Shown here in pieces: positions 6,951 through 13,360 of a stretch of DNA of 16,188 bases. The stretch is from Candidatus Thorarchaeota archaeon (GTDB lineage Archaea; Asgardarchaeota; Thorarchaeia; Thorarchaeales; Thorarchaeaceae). The notes beneath the pieces are model-generated. The model had not been told where the DNA came from. It worked only from the letters and a program-made list of their open reading frames with translations, and did no database searches. The position numbers and the translations under genes are program-made. How positions within the stretch are numbered: the stretch's first letter is position 1; every line of letters starts with the position of its first letter. The stretch spans positions 1 to 16,188 of the forward strand of contig DAOWNS010000016.1 of the NCBI GenBank assembly GCA_030642465.1, in the 5' to 3' direction.

Positions 6951-9837
6951 ACAGATTCCTGAGCACAATGGCGGGGTCCGTCTTCGCGGCTTCCCGAGCA
7001 GGCAAATAGGCTGCCATGATCATCACCACGACCTCAATAAACAGAGCGGCAGTGAGAAAACCAATTGGAAATGTTATAGCTGCTTGAAGCGTTCTAGAAA
7101 ATGGACTCATTGTGAAGATTATGGTGCTCATCACAAACCCGAAGACCGTTCCAAGAACCAGACTAAGACCAAGTGATGCAAGGACGATGCCGGTAAACTC
7201 TGATAGAACCATATTCACAATGTGCTTTTTGGATGCTCCAACTGCACGCAGGATTGCATAGTCACGCTTTCGCTCCCGAACAACAGAGCCCAAGAATAGA
7301 GTGAGCGCAAACATACTAAGTAGCATGGACATGGCGAATCCGATGGAGAATAAACCTTCAACTGTACTAAGAAACAGTGCGGTTCCGAAGGAGTATCCCT
7401 TCAAGTCGAACTTCTCAGGAATGACAGCGGTCACGCCGGGTACGTCGTTCAATGCACGAAGTATTAGGTCTTGGTCGGTGACACATAGAAGATCAGCAAA
7501 GAAAAGGGAAGCAGTGGAAATATCCGTCACAGTGGATACAAAGTCAAGATTCGCAATTGCAAAGCCTGAAAGACCTGCCTGATACCCAAATCCTGCACCC
7601 AATCGGGAATAGGGAATGTCAGTTTCGGACGCATAACCAAAACCAGGAGCACTATGTACGAAACCGATTATGATGAAAGATATGTCAACAGGAGCCAGAC
7701 GCCCGCCCACCTGAAGGTTCAGGGTGTCACCCACGGATTTGTTCAGTCGATCTGCATGATGCACGCTGAGTAGAATTCCGTTGCTTACGGATGCTAGTCC
7801 GGATAGAATCAAACTGGGATCTACACCGAAAAAGCTCGTTTCATCAAAACGCCCAATCAATGAGTATTCAACGGCGTCCAATGCCTCAATCGTTAGAGAT
7901 TCTGTGCCCACCGAGGCCCAAGTCCGCAGCACGGGCACTGCTCTACTGACACCTGGATACGTTTCCAGAGTGTCATTGAAGCTGAAGGGTCGAGGAGTGC
8001 CTCCAACTCTGAGATCGGCTCCCACCGCATAGGAGATCTCCTTCTCAAGATCTGCATGGAAACTCTCTGCTTGGACGGTGAAGGAAATTGTAGATGATAA
8101 TGTGAGAGCCAAAACGACCATCAGGGGAACGATTCTGCCCTTGCGCATCTTCAAATTGCTTGCAGAGATCAGATTCTTCTCACCCACAAGGAATGATGCT
8201 CTTGCGAAAATTTCTGCAAAGCTTCGCCTTGAAAAGCGAGAACCATTGTAAGCCAAGAAGAACCAGGCTGCTGTTCCAAGACCTAATTCTAGCAGAAGTA
8301 AGAATGGATTATTTGGCAGGAAAAGCACAGCTCCTAGAACTATGGACAGAAGCATAACGGAGATTCCTACGGTGAACCCAATAGATTCCGGTTCAGTTGA
8401 CAACGGCTCTGACACGTCAATTAGATGTGAACCAATCTCAGTGCCTGCAGCCCTCTTTGCTGAGCCAAGTATGAAGAGAAGAGGAGGCAAGATAGTGAAT
8501 AAAAGAGAGGTCGCAAATGTTTCGGGTTTCAGCACGGTGGCTTGAAGATAGAATGCATATAGCTCCCAGTCAAACAGCATGAATGAAACGGTTGAGGGTA
8601 TGAGAGCTGCGAATAGCACGCTTAGAACCATACCCAAGATTATGCTGAGGGTTGCCATAACAATTGATTCGGATAGGAAGATGCTGTAGATTTGGCCAGA
8701 GCTGGCACCTTTCGATCGCAACGCGCTAACCTCGGTCTTCCGGGCCGCCATAAAGGTGTCAGCCGCAAAGACTGACAGGAAGAGTGCGAGAATGAATATC
8801 GGGAGATTCAGCAATGCCAGAGGCATTGTTTCCACGTAGGTGTCCACTATGCCTTGGAGTTCAAGTATCTCGTCGAGTCCGTCAACGACAACGTCGTATT
8901 GTTCGTCCACTCTTGCTTTCAATGTGAGAAGATTATCGGCCATGCGGTCCGTACCAGCCGCAATGAGATTGTCACCTGAAGCACGTAGGAAGGCACGCGG
9001 ACCAAAGAAACCATCTTCGGAAACATCCGCCACTGGCAGAGATTCCGAGAGAACCATTATACTATCTCGGATACCAAGTACAGGTGTGCGATAGTGGTGA
9101 AAGTCGTAGTTATTCCGCATAAGCGACGGAAAGCCTGTTTCAATCAGCGACCCGTAGCCTTCAATCTCATAGATGCCTACAATCACGAGAGATCTAAGAC
9201 TGTGTCGCCCCATGGCTCCGATAGGGGCAGGAGAGTATGACGATTTGATTGTCAATATCTCAATATCAAGGGTTGAGTTGATTGTCAGCGTGGTCCCAAA
9301 TAGCTGATGTACGTAGTCGACGAACTGCCTTGAAACCAAGGTTTCGCCTTCTTGAAGCTCAAATGCGCCTTCTATGCTGAAACTTGGAATTGAAGTACTT
9401 AGGAACTCGTTGTCAACGAATATCACTTCGCAATCTTTCATTCCATCAGTATAGATAGGTTCGTCCAAGCCATACAACGTGTTGTCGGGCAATTCCGTGC
9501 CCCATACTATCCCCACTGTCGAATTGGTCCTGTGTACTGATTCGATGAGGGGATCAGATTCAATGTATGCTTGAGCCAAGTTGACTTCGACTGTTCCGCC
9601 TGCAGGATTATGAACCATCAGTTGGAAAGAACTGTTTTCAAAATACCCGTTGACACCGACGTGCACGCCTGTATCTGACCACACCATAACTGATGCAATA
9701 AGTGCCACACCTAAACTAAGAGTCAACGCGAGGCTTAGTGCTCTGAATGGGTAAGCCCTCATGGAACTAAGAGCATAAGAAAACGCATACGCACGATTGC
9801 CTTTCTGTGACAAAGATTTGGCTTTCGTGCGGTGCAC
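6949..9837 (-). CDS. MacB/LolC-E/FtsX-type ABC permease 1
   Basis: Paralogue of permease 2 with the same length (962 residues) and layout: one N-terminal membrane segment, a large external domain, six central segments, a second external domain of about 235 residues and three final segments. The FtsX cores are marked by 'EVSALRSKGAS' and 'YAILRAVGASKKH', and the C-terminus 'LPAREAAKTDPAIVLRNL' is almost the same as in the paralogue. Both share an unusual 'HSAPGFG' loop in the second external domain (here around 7630-7660). The start chosen is the GTG at 9837, seven bases after a strong Shine-Dalgarno; a TTG at 9840 would leave only four. It probably pairs with permease 2 as a heterodimer, as LolC and LolE do, though this is inference. 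Substrate unknown. Confidence 0.9.
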   Translation of the reverse strand: MHRTKAKSLSQKGNRAYAFSYALSSMRAYPFRALSLALTLSLGVALIASVMVWSDTGVHVGVNGYFENSSFQLMVHNPAGGTVEVNLAQAYIESDPLIESVHRTNSTVGIVWGTELPDNTLYGLDEPIYTDGMKDCEVIFVDNEFLSTSIPSFSIEGAFELQEGETLVSRQFVDYVHQLFGTTLTINSTLDIEILTIKSSYSPAPIGAMGRHSLRSLVIVGIYEIEGYGSLIETGFPSLMRNNYDFHHYRTPVLGIRDSIMVLSESLPVADVSEDGFFGPRAFLRASGDNLIAAGTDRMADNLLTLKARVDEQYDVVVDGLDEILELQGIVDTYVETMPLALLNLPIFILALFLSVFAADTFMAARKTEVSALRSKGASSGQIYSIFLSESIVMATLSIILGMVLSVLFAALIPSTVSFMLFDWELYAFYLQATVLKPETFATSLLFTILPPLLFILGSAKRAAGTEIGSHLIDVSEPLSTEPESIGFTVGISVMLLSIVLGAVLFLPNNPFLLLLELGLGTAAWFFLAYNGSRFSRRSFAEIFARASFLVGEKNLISASNLKMRKGRIVPLMVVLALTLSSTISFTVQAESFHADLEKEISYAVGADLRVGGTPRPFSFNDTLETYPGVSRAVPVLRTWASVGTESLTIEALDAVEYSLIGRFDETSFFGVDPSLILSGLASVSNGILLSVHHADRLNKSVGDTLNLQVGGRLAPVDISFIIIGFVHSAPGFGYASETDIPYSRLGAGFGYQAGLSGFAIANLDFVSTVTDISTASLFFADLLCVTDQDLILRALNDVPGVTAVIPEKFDLKGYSFGTALFLSTVEGLFSIGFAMSMLLSMFALTLFLGSVVRERKRDYAILRAVGASKKHIVNMVLSEFTGIVLASLGLSLVLGTVFGFVMSTIIFTMSPFSRTLQAAITFPIGFLTAALFIEVVVMIMAAYLPAREAAKTDPAIVLRNL

Positions 9838-9844
9838 CAAGCAA

Positions 9845-9851
9845 TCACCTC
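9845..9851 (-). promoter_or_regulatory. Shine-Dalgarno of permease 1
   Basis: GAGGTGA on the minus strand, overlapping the stop codon of ATPase A. Spacing to the GTG at 9837 is seven bases, which favours that start over the adjacent TTG at 9840. Confidence 0.65.
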
Positions 9852-10705
9852 TAGGTTGTCAAACCGTTGCCTTCAGACTGTGCATCAGAGGAAGTAGTGA
9901 CATCAACACCACTTGGCTTGAAGAATTGTGATACGAGCTCTTCAACCAGCACACCGTCACGTAGAAGAAGAATCTTATCGGCCATTCTCGCAACCTCTGG
10001 GTCGTGTGTGACGACTAATACTGCACGATTCTCCTTCTTGGCTAAGTCTTTCATCAGTTTGATTATTTCTCCGCCCGTTTTATGGTCCAAATCACCCGTT
10101 GGCTCATCGCAGAGCAGAACCGCAGGGTTATTCGCGAGGGCTCTTGCTAAGGCCACTCTGGAACGCATCCCACCTGACAGCTCGTGAGGCATGTGATGAG
10201 CCCTATGATCTACGCCAACTGCCTTGAGTAGTTTCATGGACCGTTCATGCCGCTCAATCGGTCTGATTTCATCAAGAAGCATGGGTACCTGAACGTTCTC
10301 GATGGCCGTGAATATCGGCAGAAGATGTTGATCTTGAAAGAGCACACCGACCTTATCGCGTCGCATCTTCGACATATTCTCGTCATTGAGATCTGTAATG
10401 TCGATGCCGTCAACGATGATGGTTCCACTGGTTGGTTGGTCAAGACCTCCTATCAGATTCAACAACGTGGTCTTGCCCGAACCTGAAGCCCCCACAATAG
10501 CGATGAAATCCCCCTTCTTGACTGTGAGGTTCGTCCCACGGAGAACATTGATGATGCGTGAGCCGTCTTGAAACTCGCGATGTACATCGATGCAATGAAC
10601 TGCGATATCGCTGTCTTCTTTCAAGTATGCTTTCTCCAGTGTCGAATCTCGATTCATCCGGATTTTTAAGGTTGCTACTGGAGCAACGTAGTATTGTCCC
10701 TCCAT
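9851..10705 (-). CDS. ABC transporter ATPase A (LolD/MacB type)
   Basis: First gene of the ABC module. Counted from the ATG at 10705 (284 residues): Walker A GASGSGKT at 72-79, Q-loop Q124, signature LSGGM at 176-180, Walker B with D200/E201 in 'LLCDEPTGDLD', switch H234. The 'FQDQHLLP' and 'THDPEVAR' segments place it in the LolD/MacB group, which drives FtsX-type permeases. The tail after residue 255 is short and contains 'PSGVDV', recalling the 'QAGVDL' linker that leads into the extension of ATPase B, but here no extra domain follows. The start is uncertain: the ABC fold begins only near residue 34, ATG 10657 is an alternative, and a TATA-like element lies at 10662-10669 inside the longer version. 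It ends 13 bases before permease 1. Confidence 0.9.
   Translation of the reverse strand: MEGQYYVAPVATLKIRMNRDSTLEKAYLKEDSDIAVHCIDVHREFQDGSRIINVLRGTNLTVKKGDFIAIVGASGSGKTTLLNLIGGLDQPTSGTIIVDGIDITDLNDENMSKMRRDKVGVLFQDQHLLPIFTAIENVQVPMLLDEIRPIERHERSMKLLKAVGVDHRAHHMPHELSGGMRSRVALARALANNPAVLLCDEPTGDLDHKTGGEIIKLMKDLAKKENRAVLVVTHDPEVARMADKILLLRDGVLVEELVSQFFKPSGVDVTTSSDAQSEGNGLTT
10662..10669. promoter_or_regulatory. TATA-like element near the ATPase A / mobB divergent starts
   Basis: ATTTTTAA on the plus strand (TTAAAAAT on the minus strand). It could serve ATPase A only if translation starts downstream of 10657, for example at the TTG at 10624. It could serve mobB with a leader of about 80 bases or more. 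It may also be chance AT-richness. Confidence 0.3.
10671..10687. repeat. Inverted repeat, 6-bp arms with 5-bp spacer
   Basis: GTTGCT, five bases (ACTGG), then AGCAAC. It lies next to the TATA-like element and inside the 5' part of the longest ATPase A reading frame. It could be an operator for the divergent pair or a small hairpin. Six-base arms are short enough to arise by chance. Confidence 0.35.
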
Positions 10706-10782
10706 ACAAAACCCTACTTAGAGCTACGGGTCTAGGCGAAAAGACAAAAGCAGCGATTCAACTGAATTGGATGGTATCACCA

Positions 10783-11274
10783 ATGAGGGTATTTGCAATC
10801 TCGGGCTTGTCGGGCACAGGAAAGACAACGTTGCTTGAGAGGTTGGTACACGAACTCACGAAAAAGGGCTATTCCGTCGCATCACTGAAGAGTACGCAGG
10901 AAGATGTGCCTGCACCTGAGGGAACAGATACATGGAAGCATCAGAGGGCAGGTGTAAAAACAACGGTCCTGCTGGGACCTCAAAGCACCACAATCAGACA
11001 TGGTCACCGAATGACTCTCAAAGAGATTTTCACGGATTCGGATATTGACTTTCTCCTAGTAGAAGGGATGAAACGGAGTAAGATACCAAAGTGCTGGTGC
11101 TTGGGGAGGAACAAGTTGGAGCTGAAGCAGTTGCCGCCTAAAACTATAGCGGCAGTTGCATGGGATAAGCCCACAGGTACTGCTGAGATTCCGATTATTC
11201 AAGAGGGGGAACTCAATACTCTGGTTGGAATAATCGAGAAGCATGCCGTCGAACTTGATCAGATCGAAGACTAG
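10783..11274 (+). CDS. mobB: MobB-like molybdopterin-guanine dinucleotide biosynthesis P-loop protein
   Basis: A 163-residue P-loop protein matching MobB, the accessory GTP-binding partner of MobA in making molybdopterin guanine dinucleotide. It starts with 'MRVFAISGLSGTGKTTLLER' with Walker A at 8-15, then 'GYSVASLKST', 'EGTDTWKHQRAGVKTTVLLGP' at about 46-66, which corresponds to the conserved D-S/T-x-R-x-x-x-A-G block, and 'DFLLVEGMKRS' at 89-99 as the Walker B-like motif. Bacterial MobB usually has KH in the position where KST stands here. The ATG at 10783 gives the usual family length; ATG 10771 adds four residues, and the open frame further upstream lacks similarity. No other molybdenum-cofactor gene is visible nearby. 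A related P-loop accessory function remains possible. Confidence 0.8.
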   Translation: MRVFAISGLSGTGKTTLLERLVHELTKKGYSVASLKSTQEDVPAPEGTDTWKHQRAGVKTTVLLGPQSTTIRHGHRMTLKEIFTDSDIDFLLVEGMKRSKIPKCWCLGRNKLELKQLPPKTIAAVAWDKPTGTAEIPIIQEGELNTLVGIIEKHAVELDQIED

Positions 11275-11330
11275 GCGTTGCGTTTGGGTTCTCCTTCGAA
11301 TTGCTACCAACACGTGGCTCATTTAGGAAA

Positions 11331-11338
11331 CTATAATT
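11331..11338 (+). promoter_or_regulatory. Possible TATA box before protein A
   Basis: CTATAATT lies 24-32 bases before the ATG at 11363, which would give a leaderless transcript beginning near that codon. ATTTAGGA ten bases upstream is an alternative and would suit the ATG at 11348. Confidence 0.4.
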
Positions 11339-11362
11339 GCACATCTCATGCAAGGCGCACTC

Positions 11363-13360
11363 ATGAAACGGGGCAGACTTCTCACTGTTTTCACGGTGGC
11401 TTTCTTCATGTTCCTTTGGACTGCGGGACCAGCGATGGGCCCTTCAGCAGTGATGCCGCAAGACATCAATTTGGGCAATCATGCAGTCCCCGCTGCCTCG
11501 TTCTATGTCAAACCCCTGTGGGATAATATTTACGACGCAGTAAACACCAATAACCTACAAACGATAGTGCGAAACATCTCTGAGGACACACCGTTTCGCA
11601 TCTGGTACCCACTTCATAAAGAACCTTCACCGCCCCTTGCTGACGCATGGGAATACGCAAATGACACTCTGAAGTCCTACACTTCGGGAAATATGTACTT
11701 CAGACTTATGACACAACAGAAGAATCTTGTTGCAGTAAAGCAGGGCACCGGCTCGAACCTAGCTCCGATTGTCATTGTAGGTACAATTTCATCAGGCTAT
11801 TCCCCAGGAGCCAACGCATTCGCAGCTTCGACTGCAGCTGTGCTTGAAATCGCCAGAATACTTTACTCGAAGTCCCTCACAAACGATGTCTACTTCGTGC
11901 TGGTCAACACAATCACGAGCGGCTATGGTGGAGGCGAGGGCAATTTGGGCGTGTCGGAGCTGTTAGATGAGCTTCAAGTTGAGTATCGGAGACCTGTAGC
12001 ATTATTCTGGCTCTCGCTATTGATGTATGAGTCTGTAGAGGAAGACGGCGATATGTTGACTATGCGGAGTAGCTACAGCAGCTCAGAATACAGACAGAAC
12101 GAGTTTCTCGGAGACATTGCAGAGATTGCATCTGCTCTCTCAGGCAGTGACCGTGTTTTACAGCAAGGACCTTCGGGAAACCTCTGGACTAGGACAGGTG
12201 CCTATGAGGCGGACGAGAGGGGCATCCCAGCGTTTGTGCTAAGCCAGACCTATCTCGACGGTTTAGCGGGCGGGGACTTTGACGTATGGGATGCTACACC
12301 ATACTCCTTCAACCTGGTGGAGGAAGCGGTTGGTCTAGTTGCCTCACTCACAGCTTTCTTAGGAACTCTTGGCAAAAATCAAATACCGAGATTTGAAGCT
12401 ATGATTCCAGTTCCAGCCTTCGAATCTGAAACCATAGGGATGGCAGTCACTGGCGAGTCGCCTTTGCAGGTGGACATTCAGTGGGCAGGCAGTATCTCTC
12501 TCACTGTTGAGCTCCTATCACCTGAAGGTGTCACCATCATCTCAACTACGCAGAGCGACAACAATATCACCATGAGCCCCTTAGTAACGGAAGCAGGGCT
12601 GTACGAGTTGGTCATCACGAATACAGAGATGGTATCTTCCTTTGTGTCGTTTTCTATCGAGCACTGGCAGGACTATGACCAAGATACGATCAATGATGAT
12701 GAGGAGTATCAACTTGGGACTGACTGTCTTAATGCAGATACTGACATGGACCTGTTGGACGATGACCAAGAAGTATTCATTCACTTCACTGACCCGCTAA
12801 ATCCGGATACAGACGCAGATGGTGCTATGGACGGCGTGGAAATAATCTACGGCAGCCACCCGCGCCTGAGAGACTCAGACTATGATGGAATTATTGACGG
12901 TACGGAAATAGACATGGGACTCGACCCCACGAATAAGGACACGGATATGGACGGTATTGATGATGGTGATGAGCTGGATCTTGGACTCGACCCGCTATCA
13001 AACGATACCGATAAAGACGGCCTTCTCGATGGCATAGAGCTGATTCACGAAACCGACCCACTCTCACCAGACACGGATTCGGATGGACTCAGCGACCTCT
13101 TTGAAGTGGTGAACGAACTAAATCCTCTTCTCAACGACACTGATGGGGATGGCCTTAGCGATTTGTACGAGATAATGCATAACCTGATGCCTAACAATGC
13201 TGATACTGATGCAGATGGTATCCCCGATGGAACAGACTGGGCGCCTAGGGAACACTGGATCAACGATGTCATTCCTGCGGGCTTCGGCGTTATCCTTCTC
13301 ATAGTTTCAATTTGGATACTCAACAAGAAGCGAATCTACGGGAGGACGGCATCTTCATGA
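11363..13360 (+). CDS. Protein A: secreted M28-like pseudopeptidase with nine TSP3-type repeats and a C-terminal membrane anchor
   Basis: A 665-residue envelope protein with no gene name I recognise. In order: a signal peptide (KRGR, then a hydrophobic stretch); a pre-domain with 'NISEDTPFRIWYP'; an M28/Gaa1-like alpha/beta domain at about 133-335 ('PIVIVGTISSGYSPGANAF', then 'AAVLEIARIL'); a PPC/Ig-like beta-sandwich to about 433; nine Asp-rich repeats with 22-residue spacing; and one membrane helix followed by NKKR. In active M28 peptidases the first region reads like GAHYDS...PGADD and a later EE is catalytic. Here the His and Asp are replaced (GTISSG), the metal Asp is Asn and the EE is absent, so it is probably not a peptidase. 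The repeats likely bind calcium as a stalk. The start at 11363 suits the signal peptide; ATG 11348 is the alternative. Confidence 0.8.
   Translation: MKRGRLLTVFTVAFFMFLWTAGPAMGPSAVMPQDINLGNHAVPAASFYVKPLWDNIYDAVNTNNLQTIVRNISEDTPFRIWYPLHKEPSPPLADAWEYANDTLKSYTSGNMYFRLMTQQKNLVAVKQGTGSNLAPIVIVGTISSGYSPGANAFAASTAAVLEIARILYSKSLTNDVYFVLVNTITSGYGGGEGNLGVSELLDELQVEYRRPVALFWLSLLMYESVEEDGDMLTMRSSYSSSEYRQNEFLGDIAEIASALSGSDRVLQQGPSGNLWTRTGAYEADERGIPAFVLSQTYLDGLAGGDFDVWDATPYSFNLVEEAVGLVASLTAFLGTLGKNQIPRFEAMIPVPAFESETIGMAVTGESPLQVDIQWAGSISLTVELLSPEGVTIISTTQSDNNITMSPLVTEAGLYELVITNTEMVSSFVSFSIEHWQDYDQDTINDDEEYQLGTDCLNADTDMDLLDDDQEVFIHFTDPLNPDTDADGAMDGVEIIYGSHPRLRDSDYDGIIDGTEIDMGLDPTNKDTDMDGIDDGDELDLGLDPLSNDTDKDGLLDGIELIHETDPLSPDTDSDGLSDLFEVVNELNPLLNDTDGDGLSDLYEIMHNLMPNNADTDADGIPDGTDWAPREHWINDVIPAGFGVILLIVSIWILNKKRIYGRTASS
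12671..13237 (+). repeat. Nine Asp-rich calcium-type repeats in protein A
   Basis: The coding sequence repeats a D-x-D-x-D-G-x-x-D-x-x-E unit nine times with 22-residue (66-bp) spacing and a single 23-residue step. The first two units are degenerate (DYDQDTIND and DTDMDLLDD lack the Gly). The pattern matches thrombospondin type 3-like calcium-binding repeats. DNA identity between units is only moderate, so the array is old or under protein-level selection. Confidence 0.85.
13341..13345 (+). promoter_or_regulatory. Shine-Dalgarno of protein B
   Basis: GGAGG inside the end of protein A, eleven bases before the ATG at 13357. It supports the start that overlaps the preceding stop by four bases (ATGA). 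Confidence 0.5.

Noticed and set aside
10558..10782. Upstream extension of the mobB reading frame by 75 residues
   Set aside because: It overlaps the 5' end of ATPase A on the other strand, shows no MobB similarity, and the normal MobB N-terminus begins at 10783.
11775..12000. Active M28 aminopeptidase
   Set aside because: The HxD, the bridging Asp and the Glu-Glu pair expected of M28 enzymes are not present in protein A and are incomplete in protein B.
12671..13237. Regular 66-bp periodicity considered as a CRISPR array or satellite
   Set aside because: The units are in-frame codons for a D-x-D-x-D-G repeat inside a long open frame, with varied DNA and no uniform spacer structure.
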